From Nocardioidaceae bacterium SCSIO 66511 (GTDB taxonomy: Bacteria; Actinomycetota; Actinomycetes; Propionibacteriales; Nocardioidaceae), in contig CP095846.1 in assembly GCA_023100825.1 (NCBI GenBank), positions 2,790,001 to 2,854,000 of the forward strand: a stretch of DNA of 64,000 bases, written 5' to 3'. A program made the position numbers and the translations under genes. Position 1 is the stretch's first letter. Each line of letters begins with the position of its first letter. A model generated the notes under the pieces. The model did no database searches. It was not told the DNA's origin and saw only the letters and a list, made by a program, of their open reading frames with translations. Positions 54,839 through 63,498 of the stretch are shown here, in pieces.

Positions 54839-55749
54839 GAGGCCTCCTCCTCGGCTTCTTCAAGGCCCTTGACGGTGGAGCCATCGGCGCCGCCCATCGG
54901 CGCGCCGACGTTGCCCTCGGCCTCCAGGTCGCGCAGATGCTCGTCGTACTCCTCGGGCGACACGATGTGCACGTTGAAGAGCATCCTCGAGTGGTACATG
55001 CCGCACAGCTCCGCGCAGCGTCCGGTGAAGGTGCCCTCGGTGTCGGGCGTCACCTGGAAGGAGTTCTCCTCGCCGGGTACGACATCGAGCTTGCGGTAGA
55101 ACTCAGGGATCCAGAACGAGTGGATGACATCGGGTGAGCGCAGCTCGAACCGCACCGACTCGCCGACCGGCAGATACAGATCTGCGATGTCGTCCGGCGA
55201 ACCGTCGTCGAAGACGTCCTTGCCGTTGACGGCGTCCTCACCCATGTAGTCGAAGGTCCAGGCCCATTTCTGGCCGACAACGGTGATCACGTGGTCGGGG
55301 TTCTCCGACTCTTCGTTGATGTCGTTTTGAACCTCGACGGTGTGGAAGAAGAACGCGGCGACGGCGATCACCGGCGCGACCGTGTAGAGCATCTCGATCG
55401 GCAGGTGGTAGCGCATCTGGACCGGTACGTAGTTCTCAGAGCGGAGCCGGTAGCGGACCATCGACCACACGATCAGTCCGAACACCAGCAGGAACGTCAC
55501 ACCGACTGCGATCCAGGCACCGAGCCACAGCCCGAACAGCTGCTCGCCGTCGGTGCTCGCCGACTTCGGAAGTGCCATCCGCAGCCACTCGTTGTCGCTG
55601 TCCTTGGAACAGCTCGCGAGGAAGACGGCCAGCGGCAGGAGAGCGGCAGACCGCAGGACGCGCGTCGTGCGCGACGGTCGACGCCGACCGGCAGCGCGAA
55701 CCGCGTCGTTCTGGGGGAGTTCGGGACCCACGAGGCGCCTTTCTTGCAT
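54835..55749 (-). CDS. ctaC: Cytochrome c oxidase subunit II
   Basis: A 304-residue lipoprotein. A basic leader is followed by a signal peptide ending in LASCS, so the Cys is probably acylated. Two transmembrane helices (about 75-98 and 118-138) and the cupredoxin domain follow, with [10 protein letters not shown] and the CuA site [15 protein letters not shown] 55749 is used; a later GTG is possible. It starts the ctaC-ctaD-ctaF operon. An asnB gene that often follows in related genomes is not here. Confidence 0.93.
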   Translation of the reverse strand: MQERRLVGPELPQNDAVRAAGRRRPSRTTRVLRSAALLPLAVFLASCSKDSDNEWLRMALPKSASTDGEQLFGLWLGAWIAVGVTFLLVFGLIVWSMVRYRLRSENYVPVQMRYHLPIEMLYTVAPVIAVAAFFFHTVEVQNDINEESENPDHVITVVGQKWAWTFDYMGEDAVNGKDVFDDGSPDDIADLYLPVGESVRFELRSPDVIHSFWIPEFYRKLDVVPGEENSFQVTPDTEGTFTGRCAELCGMYHSRMLFNVHIVSPEEYDEHLRDLEAEGNVGAPMGGADGSTVKGLEEAEEEAS

Positions 55750-55919
55750 CACTACAGCGATGGCGATTTCAGTCCGCACCATACTCCAATCGCCACCGCG
55801 ATCTTGGTCTGGGTACGGTCGTCGCGTGGCTCGGGCCCCGCCACAACCTCACCACAATGAGGTGGACTCCACGGCCAACGCGTTCGACGTAGCAGTGCGG
55901 TCGGTTCGGTGTAGAGGTT

Positions 55920-56906
55920 CTAGCGTGTCGGGAGCGCCAGACACGACCGGATCTCGTCGGCGGCGTCGGCTCCGTACGCCGTCTCGACGCGGCCGAAGAA
56001 CCCGTGCGCCGACAAGGTGTACTCCTGGGTTCCGGTGGTCTCCACCACGCTCGCAGCGATGGTGCAGCCGACCTCGCACGCACGCTGGGGGCCGAGGCCC
56101 GCACCGACGGCTGCGAGATAACCCGCGCGGAAGCTGTCGCCGACTCCCGTCGGCTCGATGGCGTTGACCGCGGCGATGGCCGGGACGACGATGTCGGACT
56201 CCCCCTCCTGCTCGACGCGCGCACCCGCGGCGCCGAGAGTGACGACGCGCGTACCGACGCGTTTGAGGATCTCATCGCGTCCCCAACCGGTCTTCTGCTC
56301 GATCAGGGCGGCCTCGTACTCGTTGCTGAAGAGGTACGTCGCGCCGTCGATGAGCCGGCGGATGACGTCGCCGCCGGCCCACGCGAGCTGCTGCGACGGA
56401 TCGGCGGCGAAGGCAAAGCCACGAGCCCGGCAGTCGTCGGTGTAGCGCAGCATCGCCTCGGGGTCGTTGGGCCCGATCACGACGACGTCAGGCACTCCGT
56501 GCTTGTCCGCGATGGGGCCGAGCTCGATCTCGCGCGCCTCGCTCATCGCGCCGGAGTAGAACGTCGCGATCTGCGCCATGGACTCGTCAGTCGTGCAGAC
56601 GAACCGAGCCGTGTGCTTGGTCTCCGACACGTAGATCGGCGAACAGTCGACGCCGTGCCGCTCCAACCAGGCGCGGTAGTCGCGGAAGTCCTCACCCACG
56701 GCCCCGGCAAGCAGCGGCCGCTGTCCGAGCACGGCGAGGCCGAAGGCGATGTTGGCCGCGCAGCCACCGCGACGGATCTCGAGATCATCGACGAGGAACG
56801 AAAGGGAGATCTTGTCGAGCTGGTCGACGACGAGGGAGTCCTTGAACTTACCGGGGAAGGACATCAGGTGATCGGTTGCGATGGAACCGGTGACGAGGAT
56901 CGGCAC
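55920..56906 (-). CDS. adoK: PfkB-family kinase, adenosine kinase-like
   Basis: A 328-residue ribokinase-fold enzyme. The N-terminal TGSIATDHLMSFPGKFKDS and RRGGCAANIAFGLAVLG pair and the C-terminal anion-hole motif PTGVGDSFRAGY are present. Style and position match M. tuberculosis Rv2202c, characterised as adenosine kinase, but other PfkB substrates are possible. It stands alone, with its own spacing, between the oxidase genes and the HesB gene. Confidence 0.85.
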   Translation of the reverse strand: MPILVTGSIATDHLMSFPGKFKDSLVVDQLDKISLSFLVDDLEIRRGGCAANIAFGLAVLGQRPLLAGAVGEDFRDYRAWLERHGVDCSPIYVSETKHTARFVCTTDESMAQIATFYSGAMSEAREIELGPIADKHGVPDVVVIGPNDPEAMLRYTDDCRARGFAFAADPSQQLAWAGGDVIRRLIDGATYLFSNEYEAALIEQKTGWGRDEILKRVGTRVVTLGAAGARVEQEGESDIVVPAIAAVNAIEPTGVGDSFRAGYLAAVGAGLGPQRACEVGCTIAASVVETTGTQEYTLSAHGFFGRVETAYGADAADEIRSCLALPTR

Positions 56907-56938
56907 AGAGTCTCCGAGCGATGGGCGGACATGACGAA

Positions 56939-56967
56939 GGGCGCCCGATCGGGCCGATCAGGCGCCC
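56939..56967 (-). terminator. Hairpin terminator after the HesB/ErpA gene
   Basis: GGGCGCC(C) at 56939-56946 pairs with GGCGCCC at 56961-56967, with GATC pairing inside. Read on minus it follows the HesB stop by 49 bp. No U-tract is present, but the stem is GC-rich. Confidence 0.6.
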
Positions 56968-57015
56968 TCAACGTACGTCAGCGCGCGCGGATACGCGAGC
57001 GCGGGTGCGGCGAAA

Positions 57016-57378
57016 TCAGTGGAACGAGTCGCCGCAGGCGCAGGACCCGGTCGCCGTCGGATTGTCGATGGTGAAGCCCTGCTTCTCGATGGTGTCGACG
57101 AAGTCGATCTTCGCGCCGTGCAGGTAGGGGACGCTCATCCGGTCGACGACGACGGCAACACCGTCGAACTCGCGGGTCTCGTCACCGTCGAGGTTGCGCT
57201 CATCGAAGAACAGCTGGTAGCGGAGACCAGAGCATCCACCGGGCTGGACGGCGATCCGCAGCTGCAGGTCGTCACGGCCCTCCTGGTCGAGCAGGCTCTT
57301 GACCTTGGCCGCGGCACCCTCGGTGAGCAGGACGCCCTCGGCGGGCGCTTCGACCTCTGTTGTGCCCTCTACAGTCAT
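57016..57378 (-). CDS. erpA: HesB/ErpA iron-sulfur cluster insertion protein
   Basis: A 120-residue A-type carrier that hands Fe-S clusters to apoproteins. The three conserved Cys lie in QPGGCSGLRYQ and GSCACGDSFH at the C-terminus. The residues between (FDGVAVVVDRMSVPYLHG) match the family. It sits next to adoK as in mycobacteria (Rv2204c) and could serve the Rieske protein encoded nearby, an inference from location only. Confidence 0.93.
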   Translation of the reverse strand: MTVEGTTEVEAPAEGVLLTEGAAAKVKSLLDQEGRDDLQLRIAVQPGGCSGLRYQLFFDERNLDGDETREFDGVAVVVDRMSVPYLHGAKIDFVDTIEKQGFTIDNPTATGSCACGDSFH

Positions 57379-57546
57379 TCATCTCTCCTGAACGTAGGTG
57401 GAAACTCCGGTGCCCGGACGTTGCCAACACTCCGGCCATCGATTCCATTCCCCATCGTACGGGTTCGCTGCGGCGACGCCCACCAGGCGGGCCCATCCGG
57501 TGGAAATCGCTTGCCGCCGCTCGGATCGGGTTGATACCAAGTCGCA

Positions 57547-58110
57547 GTGACGAAAACGGACGTACAGACCCGGCACACCGACCGCCTCCTCCTACGCCCC
57601 GTACGCGACGACGACATCGAACCCATGCTCGGCTACCACACGGACGCCCGTGTTCTCGAATGGCTGATCAAGACCGAGATCGAACCGGGCGAGTTCCGCA
57701 AGAACCGACTTGCCAGCATCGACGACCCGCGCGACTACTCGGTCGTCGCAGAGCTCGACGGCCGAGTCATCGGCGACGGATCGCTCGAGATCACCGACGG
57801 CATGGGCCAGGGCAACGCCGCCGAGGCACAGGGCTGCCAGGCAATGCTCGGCTACATCCTCGACCCGGCATTCGCCGGCAACGGGTACGCCACCGAGATC
57901 GCCCGGGAGCTGCTGGTGATGGCCTTCGACGACCTCGGCCTGCGCCGGGTGACCGCCGGTTGCTTCGCCGACAACCACGCGTCCGCGCGCATCCTGGAGA
58001 AGATCGGCATGCGCCGCGAGGAGTACGGCGTCAAGGACTCCTGGCATCACGAATACGGCTGGATCGACGGTTGTTCGTACGCGATCCTGCGGGAGGAGTG
58101 GACCGGCTGA
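57547..58110 (+). CDS. GNAT acetyltransferase, RimJ/RimL-like
   Basis: A 187-residue acetyltransferase. TDRLLLRPVRDDDIEPM at the start, GYILDPAFAGNGYATEIAREL as the acetyl-CoA pyrophosphate loop and NHASARILEKIGMRREE are the RimJ/L hallmarks. The target, protein N-terminus or small molecule, is unknown. It diverges from erpA and ends at the large inverted repeat region. Confidence 0.88.
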   Translation: MTKTDVQTRHTDRLLLRPVRDDDIEPMLGYHTDARVLEWLIKTEIEPGEFRKNRLASIDDPRDYSVVAELDGRVIGDGSLEITDGMGQGNAAEAQGCQAMLGYILDPAFAGNGYATEIARELLVMAFDDLGLRRVTAGCFADNHASARILEKIGMRREEYGVKDSWHHEYGWIDGCSYAILREEWTG

Positions 58111-58149
58111 CGGTTCGTTGCGGCTCGGCTTTCCATACCTTCTCGGAGA

Positions 58150-58570
58150 CATCTCGCCTGCCCGGTTCCGCGCCGCTGTCGGCTTTGCCGTTTCCTTCGG
58201 CTGGGTAAAAGACGCGGCGACGCGCGGGAGCGCCATTTCGGTTCGGTTGCTTGGCGGCTTCCCCGCCACCTTAATATGGGACCGGGGTAACGTTCGGCTT
58301 CGGCGTCACATCCGTACCGGCGACCACGGGCGTACCAACGGGCACTGCAACGTGTCGCTTTGCACGGTGTCCCTGCCATGCAAAGCGGTACTTCACCATG
58401 TCTACTTGGTGAACCACCACCCACCGACCCCGCAAAAGCCAACCGGAACGGGTGAGCCGGCAAGCAACCCGAGCCACGTACCTGCGGCTCCCGCGTCGCC
58501 GCGTCTTTGCACCAGCCGAAGCAGCGGAGGTGCCGACAGCGCGGCGAAATCGGGCAGCCGGGTAGTCGCA
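58150..58570. repeat. Large imperfect inverted repeat with nested hairpins
   Basis: The left arm (about 58150-58231) is largely complementary to the right arm (about 58486-58570). For example, GACGCGGCGACGCG at 58211 pairs with CGCGTCGCCGCGTC at 58492-58505, and CTTCGGCTGG at 58196 pairs with CCAGCCGAAG at 58512. Inner segments 58237-58260 and 58449-58476 also pair partly. CGCTTTGCA/TGCAAAGCG (58356-58364, 58379-58387) and TTCACC/GGTGAA (58392-58397, 58408-58413) form hairpins at the tip. It looks like a MITE-like element or a giant RNA hairpin. Confidence 0.75.
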
Positions 58571-58626
58571 CCGAAGCAGCGGATGAGCCGACAGCGAAGC
58601 CGAACCCGACAGCCGGGTAGTCACAC
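58516..58626. repeat. 55-bp tandem duplication
   Basis: Unit 1 (58516-58570) and unit 2 (58571-58626) both begin CCGAAGCAGCGGA and end CAGCCGGGTAGTC[A/G]CA, with about 80% identity. It forms the right end of the intergenic repeat and borders the glycerate kinase stop. Confidence 0.75.
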
Positions 58627-58645
58627 CAACGGAGTACGAGACGCG

Positions 58646-59755
58646 CTACCGCGACCACGTACGCGCAACCCGAGCAGCGAGCGCGCGCAGGCTGCCGGCC
58701 GGATCCGCGTACGACGCCTCCTCCCCCACCAGATCGACCATCGAGTACGCCGACTCCACGCCCATCGCGCGCATCTCGCGCGAGCCGACCAGCACCTGGC
58801 CGGCGACCACGACACAGGGCCGTAGCGCCTCGGCGGCGATCTGTGCGACGCCGTACACGACCTTGCCGCTGCGCGATGAGAAGTCGTACGCGCCCTCGCC
58901 GGTGACCACGACGTCACAGGTACGCGCCAGGGCAGGTACCCCGGCCGCTTCGGCGACGAGCTCAATGCCCGACTGGCGTTCGGCACCGAGGAGCAGCAAC
59001 CCGAACCCCAGGCCGCCCGCAGCACCCGCGGCCGGCGCATCGGCGATGCGGCGCTCGGGCGGCGTCGGCCCGCATGCCGCGACGACGTACGCGTCGAGCA
59101 GCGCGTCGAGCGCCGGGATATCCGATTCGGCGACGCCCTTCTGCGGTCCGAAGGTCTTGGTCGCTCCGAACATCCCGAGCAACACGTTGTCGACGTCGGT
59201 TGCCATCACCAGCTCGACGCCGGCGAGCCGCTTGCGGGCCGCGTCCAGATCCACCCGGCCGACGCCCGCGAGCCCGGCGACACCTCGGTCAAGCGGTACG
59301 TCGGCGTCGGCGCCGAGGGCGGCGAGCAGCCCCGCTCCCCCGTCATTGGTTGCGCTGCCGCCGAGCCCGACGACGATCCGCTCGGCACCCGAGTCCGCCG
59401 CGGCGAGTACCGCCTCGCCGACGCCGTAGGTCGAAGACCGTTCCGGGTCACGGTCCTCATCGGCAACCAGGTGCAGGCCGCAGGCCTGCGCCGACTCGAC
59501 GTACGCGGTGCGCTCGTGGCGCAGGATCGTCACCGGCGTCGGGGCGCCGAGGGGTCCGGACACAGTCACGGCGGCGAGCTCGCCGCCGAGCGACTCCTGC
59601 AGTACGGACACGAAACCGGGGCCGCCGTCGGCGACCGGCGCCAAACGCACCACGTCATCGGGTGACTGCGCAGACCAGCCTTCAGCGATCGCGTGCGCCG
59701 CTTCGACGGCGCTCAACGTACCTGCGAACTTGTCCGGCGCGATCAGTACGTGCAT
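58646..59755 (-). CDS. Glycerate kinase (GarK/GlxK family)
   Basis: A 369-residue kinase of the glycerate 2-kinase type. The start MHVLIAPDKFAGTLSAVEAAHAI, then VVGLGGSATNDGGAGLLAALGA, are family signatures, and ATDVDNVLLG and VTGEGAYDFSS follow. It makes phosphoglycerate from glycerate, feeding glycolysis. Position matches Rv2205c in mycobacteria. It diverges from a GNAT gene across 50 bp. Confidence 0.92.
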   Translation of the reverse strand: MHVLIAPDKFAGTLSAVEAAHAIAEGWSAQSPDDVVRLAPVADGGPGFVSVLQESLGGELAAVTVSGPLGAPTPVTILRHERTAYVESAQACGLHLVADEDRDPERSSTYGVGEAVLAAADSGAERIVVGLGGSATNDGGAGLLAALGADADVPLDRGVAGLAGVGRVDLDAARKRLAGVELVMATDVDNVLLGMFGATKTFGPQKGVAESDIPALDALLDAYVVAACGPTPPERRIADAPAAGAAGGLGFGLLLLGAERQSGIELVAEAAGVPALARTCDVVVTGEGAYDFSSRSGKVVYGVAQIAAEALRPCVVVAGQVLVGSREMRAMGVESAYSMVDLVGEEASYADPAGSLRALAARVARTWSR

Positions 59756-59805
59756 GGGCGCATCCTCGCACGCGCACCTTCTCGAACAGTCGCTAAGTTG
59801 ACGAC

Positions 59806-60696
59806 ATGGCGTTGGAGACCACCGTGCGGCCGATGCGCACCGGCGACATAGACGCGGCAGAGTCGTTGACCGGCGAAGCGTTCCACGCGCTCGACGTCGC
59901 CACGAACCCCGCTGACTGGCCCATGCCGGAGAAGCGAAGCAGTCGGCGCCGCGCCCTGTGGCGGGACCGCTGCGCGCATCTGCTCGCGCATGACGGGGCC
60001 GGATGCTGGGTCGCCGAGGACGACGAAGGCATCGTCGGCGTCGCGACCTCGCTACGGCGCGAGACGATGTGGATCCTGTCCAGCTTCGCCGTACGCGGAG
60101 GCGCGCAGGGTCAGGGCGTCGGCGCGCGACTACTCGACGCCGCGCTCACCTACTCCCAAGGCTGCGTACGCGGCATGATCGAAGCGTCGCAGGATCCGCG
60201 TGCAGTGCGGCGCTATCACCAAGCCGGCTTCACGATTCATCCACAGATGCTGATGCACGGCGTGGTCGATCGATCCTCGATTCCGGTGATCGAGCACGTA
60301 CGTGACGGCAGCCTCGCCGACATCGACCTGATGAACTCGGTCGGGCGGCTCGTCCGCGGCGCAGCACATCTGGTCGACCACGAGTTCATGGCCGAGCACT
60401 TCGCTCTGCGCGTCATAGACGACTCCACCGGCAGCGGTTACGTGTACGTCCCGGCGTCGGGAGGCACGTACCTCATGGCAGCGACGAACCGACGCACGGC
60501 GACTCGCCTGCTGTGGGACGCACTCGCCGCGGTTCCAGAGGGTGAACAGGTCACCGTCGACGGCCTGACCGGCGAGCAGGACTGGGCGATCGACGTGGCG
60601 ATGCAGGCACGTCTGTCGGTCTACCAGCGCGGATATCTCGCTCTGCGGTTCATGAAGCCGCCGGCGCCGTACGTGCCGAGCCCGCACTTCCTCTGA
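59806..60696 (+). CDS. GNAT acetyltransferase, two-domain
   Basis: A 296-residue protein. The N-terminal half is a GNAT domain (TTVRPMRTGDIDAAESL, then SSFAVRGGAQGQGVGARLLDAAL as the CoA loop). The C-terminal half (about 160-290) resembles a second, degenerate GNAT-like or FR47-like domain. Substrate unknown. It ends directly beside the convergent PspAB gene. Confidence 0.85.
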   Translation: MALETTVRPMRTGDIDAAESLTGEAFHALDVATNPADWPMPEKRSSRRRALWRDRCAHLLAHDGAGCWVAEDDEGIVGVATSLRRETMWILSSFAVRGGAQGQGVGARLLDAALTYSQGCVRGMIEASQDPRAVRRYHQAGFTIHPQMLMHGVVDRSSIPVIEHVRDGSLADIDLMNSVGRLVRGAAHLVDHEFMAEHFALRVIDDSTGSGYVYVPASGGTYLMAATNRRTATRLLWDALAAVPEGEQVTVDGLTGEQDWAIDVAMQARLSVYQRGYLALRFMKPPAPYVPSPHFL

Positions 60697-61266
60697 TCAG
60701 AGGCCCGGAGCGCCCCAGACGCCCAACCAGCGTTGGAGATCCTTCTCCAGGGGTACGTCGTTCTCGATCAGACCGCGTACCTGCAGCTCGACGCTGTTAT
60801 CGCGTTTGTTCGCACCGCGCGGCGCGAACGGATAGAACGTGCCCTGCTTGTACAGGTAGACCATCGCGAGCGGCTGCCCGTCGGTGCCGCGGAAGTTCAC
60901 CAGGGAGCAGAGCAGCGCGGTACCGAACCCGTTGTCTTGCAGCGAGGTGTTGATCGCATGCAGGTCGGTGACGAGACCGGAGAGGTCGTCGGGACCCTGC
61001 TGGCAGTACAGCCAGGTGAAGCCGTACGAGTCTTCGCTGCGCTCGACCTTCGGTCCGTCGTCGGCGTCGAGCAGCTCGACGACATCGCTCTGGGTGGTGT
61101 TGAACGCGCCGCCCTCACTCGCGCGATAGCAAACCGAACCCGACCCCGTAGGCAGGAAGCCGCCCCCGGCTTCGAGCGTGAGCGCCGCATTGGGCACGGC
61201 GAACAACGCATCGAGGTCGGCCTTCGCGGGCGTCGACCGCCCCATGATCGAGCTCCAGAAACCCAT
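60697..61266 (-). CDS. PspA-associated protein PspAB
   Basis: A 189-residue protein of the PspAB family (MGFWSSIMGRSTPAKADLDALFAVPNAALTLEA start trimmed by the family, then TWLYCQQGPDDLSGLVTDLHA and the C-terminal LEKDLQRWLGVWGAPG). It belongs to the actinobacterial phage-shock module. It is 12 bp downstream of htpX and the last gene of the PspA operon. Its molecular role is unknown. Confidence 0.85.
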   Translation of the reverse strand: MGFWSSIMGRSTPAKADLDALFAVPNAALTLEAGGGFLPTGSGSVCYRASEGGAFNTTQSDVVELLDADDGPKVERSEDSYGFTWLYCQQGPDDLSGLVTDLHAINTSLQDNGFGTALLCSLVNFRGTDGQPLAMVYLYKQGTFYPFAPRGANKRDNSVELQVRGLIENDVPLEKDLQRWLGVWGAPGL

Positions 61267-61278
61267 CGAGTCAGACTC

Positions 61279-62172
61279 TCACATCGGCCGGCCGAGGTCG
61301 GCGGAGATGCGGGCAAGCTGCTCGACGCGCTTCTCGGTCGACGGGTGCGTCGACAACAGGGTGCTGAACGACTCCGACTTGATCGCCGGGGTGAAGAAGA
61401 ACGCGTTCATCGACTCGGCCGCCCGCAGATCGCGGGTCGGAATCCGAGCCATGTCTCCGGAGATCTTGGTCAGTGCCGATGCAAGTGCCGACGGCTTGCC
61501 GGTGAGGTACGCGCCGGACCGATCGGCGCTCAGCTCGCGATAGCGCGACAGCGCACGCGTGAGCAGGAAGCTGATCGCGTACACCACCAGGCTGACGGCC
61601 CAGACGGCCAGCAACGCGATGCCGTTGTTGTTGTTGCGGTTGCCGCCGCCGAAGAACATTCCCCACCGGGTGATGAACCCGGCCAGCAGGCCGAGCGTCG
61701 AGGCGACGGTCATGACGGCGACGTCGCGGTGCGCGACGTGGGCGAGCTCGTGGCTGATGACGCCCTCGAGCTCCTCACCGTCGAGACGGCGCATGATGCC
61801 GGTGGTGACACAGACGACGGACTTGTTCGGCGAGCGACCGGTGGCGAAGGCGTTCGGCAGATCGGTGTCGGCGATCGCCACCCGCGGCTTCGGCATGTCG
61901 GCGAGCGCGCACAAGCGGTCGATCATCCCGTGCAGCTCGGGCGCCTGCTCCGGCGTCACCTCACGGGCGCGCATCGACGCGAGCGCGATCTTGTCGGAGA
62001 AGTACCACTGGCCGAGTGCCATCGCGACCACGATCACGCCACCGATCGCGATGCTGCCGCTGTACCAGATCAGCAGACCGCCGAACAGGACGTACAGAGC
62101 ACCGAGCAGGAACGTCACGAACCCCATCCGGAGCGTGAGTCCGCCGTCGCTACGGAACCGTGTCTTCGCCAT
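61279..62172 (-). CDS. htpX: Membrane zinc metalloprotease HtpX
   Basis: A 297-residue M48 protease from ATG 62172. Two helices (about 10-30 and 32-50) precede the catalytic HELAH near residue 140. The downstream Glu in the ELSADRSGAYLTG segment is the third zinc ligand, and two more helices sit near 150-195. It degrades misfolded membrane proteins. It is in the PspA-PspAA-HtpX-PspAB operon, but a strong hairpin separates it from pspAA. Confidence 0.93.
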   Translation of the reverse strand: MAKTRFRSDGGLTLRMGFVTFLLGALYVLFGGLLIWYSGSIAIGGVIVVAMALGQWYFSDKIALASMRAREVTPEQAPELHGMIDRLCALADMPKPRVAIADTDLPNAFATGRSPNKSVVCVTTGIMRRLDGEELEGVISHELAHVAHRDVAVMTVASTLGLLAGFITRWGMFFGGGNRNNNNGIALLAVWAVSLVVYAISFLLTRALSRYRELSADRSGAYLTGKPSALASALTKISGDMARIPTRDLRAAESMNAFFFTPAIKSESFSTLLSTHPSTEKRVEQLARISADLGRPM

Positions 62173-62204
62173 TCGTACTCCTCGCCTCACCTATACAGAC
62201 GTAC

Positions 62205-62231
62205 GGCGTCCCGGAAAGATTCCGGGACGCC
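62205..62231. terminator. 12-bp perfect stem hairpin between pspAA and htpX
   Basis: GGCGTCCCGGAA (62205-62216) pairs exactly with TTCCGGGACGCC (62220-62231) around the loop AGA. It lies 12 bp after the PspAA stop and 33 bp before the htpX start. There is no U-tract; it may terminate part of the transcription or mark an RNA end. Confidence 0.75.
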
Positions 62232-62242
62232 GCGCCATGGGC

Positions 62243-62521
62243 TCAACCCGGGATGAGGCCCTCGTCACCGAGCATCTCCTCGACCTCCTGCAGCGACGCA
62301 TCCGCAGGCGGCAGGATCAGATCGGAGTCGACGAGCTCCTCATCGTCGATCGCCTCGCCCGCGGCGCGTACGGCCTCGAGGAGCGCGACGAGCGCGGGCT
62401 TGAACGCTGCCTCGTCGTCTGCCTCGACGGCGGCCTCAACGGCCGAGTCGAGTTCGTTGAGGTTGGCGACCGATTCGTCGGCCACCGAGAACTGACCTTC
62501 GCTCATGATCCGGATGATCAT
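62243..62521 (-). CDS. PspA-associated protein PspAA
   Basis: A 92-residue acidic protein, MIIRIMSEGQFSVADESVANLNELD at the start and a Glu/Asp-rich helical middle ending DASLQEVEEMLGDEGLIPG. This is the PspAA family. It overlaps the pspA stop by 4 bp (ATGA) and is translated with it. It probably binds PspA or its partner. Confidence 0.88.
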   Translation of the reverse strand: MIIRIMSEGQFSVADESVANLNELDSAVEAAVEADDEAAFKPALVALLEAVRAAGEAIDDEELVDSDLILPPADASLQEVEEMLGDEGLIPG

Positions 62522-63303
62522 GCCTGCCCCTCCGTCTTCGGCTCCTCTGCCGGCTGCGCTGCCGGCTGGGTCGGCGCGCCCTCGATCGACTTCGTGTCGC
62601 CGCCGCCCTCGAGCTGTGCCTTCATTGCGGCGAGCTCGGAGTCGACGTCGCCGGATGCGCCGAGCGCGTCGAGCTCACGCGCGATGTCGTCACCGGGGCT
62701 GGCCGTGACGTCGTCGAGCGCGCCTGAGGCGATCAGCTCGTCGACGGCACCTGCGCGCGCCTGCATCTGCGCGGTCTTGTCCTCGGCGCGTTGGACGGCC
62801 ATGCCGACGTCGCCCATCTCCTCGGAGATGCCGGAGAACGCCTCGTTGATCCGAGTCTGTGCCTCTGCGGCGGTATAGGTGGCCTTGATCGTCTCCTTGC
62901 GAGTACGGAACGACTCGACCTTCGCCTGCAGACGCTTGGACGCCAGCGTCAGCTTCTCCTCCTCGCCCTGCAGTTGCGCATGCTGGGCCTGCAGATCGCT
63001 GATCTGCTGCTGGAGCCCGCTGCGGCGGGTCAGCGCCTCGCGGGCGAGGTCCTCGCGGTTGGCGCCGAGCGCCTTCTTCGCCTGGTCCTGCAGCTTGTCG
63101 CTCTGCTGGTTGAGCTGGTTCATCTGGAGCTCGACGCGCTTGCGACTCGTCGCGACGTCGGCGACACCGCGGCGTACCTTCTGCAGCAGCTCGAGCTGCT
63201 TCTGGTAGCTGTAGTCGAGCGTCTCGCGCGGGTCTTCCGCCTTGTCCAAGGCACTGTTGGCCTTTGCGCGGAAGATTGCGCTCATCCGCTTCATGATGCT
63301 CAT
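62518..63303 (-). CDS. pspA: PspA/IM30/Vipp1-family membrane-protection protein
   Basis: A 261-residue ESCRT-III-like coiled-coil protein. MKRMSAIFRAKANSALDKAEDPRETLDYSYQKQ is the N-terminal signature (amphipathic helix and first coil), and charged helices continue to about residue 215. A Gln/Pro/Glu-rich disordered tail follows. Family members oligomerise on stressed membranes. It starts the pspA-pspAA-htpX-pspAB operon and diverges from a DUF3043 gene. Confidence 0.93.
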   Translation of the reverse strand: MSIMKRMSAIFRAKANSALDKAEDPRETLDYSYQKQLELLQKVRRGVADVATSRKRVELQMNQLNQQSDKLQDQAKKALGANREDLAREALTRRSGLQQQISDLQAQHAQLQGEEEKLTLASKRLQAKVESFRTRKETIKATYTAAEAQTRINEAFSGISEEMGDVGMAVQRAEDKTAQMQARAGAVDELIASGALDDVTASPGDDIARELDALGASGDVDSELAAMKAQLEGGGDTKSIEGAPTQPAAQPAEEPKTEGQA

Positions 63304-63498
63304 AGAGGTATGAGCCCCCTTCGTCCAATGCGTCGAGTGTCTGCCTCAACCTTACGGCCAGCCCGGTCTCGCGGGGAACGGGTCTCCGCGGCTCGACGTG
63401 AGCTCGCGGTGCCCGGACGCGGTCGACCGATGTGGCGCGGGTCTCGGTACCCTTGAGCGTACGCCGCGTTCACGCACTCCCACGACGCCCCGAAAGCC

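Larger units (their letters stand above)
58111..58645. other. 535-bp intergenic region with no credible gene
   Basis: Neither strand has an open frame with normal actinomycete codon use or a ribosome site. The content is a nested inverted repeat, small hairpins and a tandem duplication, listed separately. A short A/T-richer patch (ttaatatggg near 58271) interrupts it. The flanking genes are convergent. Confidence 0.7.

Noticed and set aside
58118-58825. Open frame across the large inverted repeat
   Set aside because: It runs into the glycerate kinase gene antisense and has no codon bias or ribosome site; the DNA is explained by repeats.
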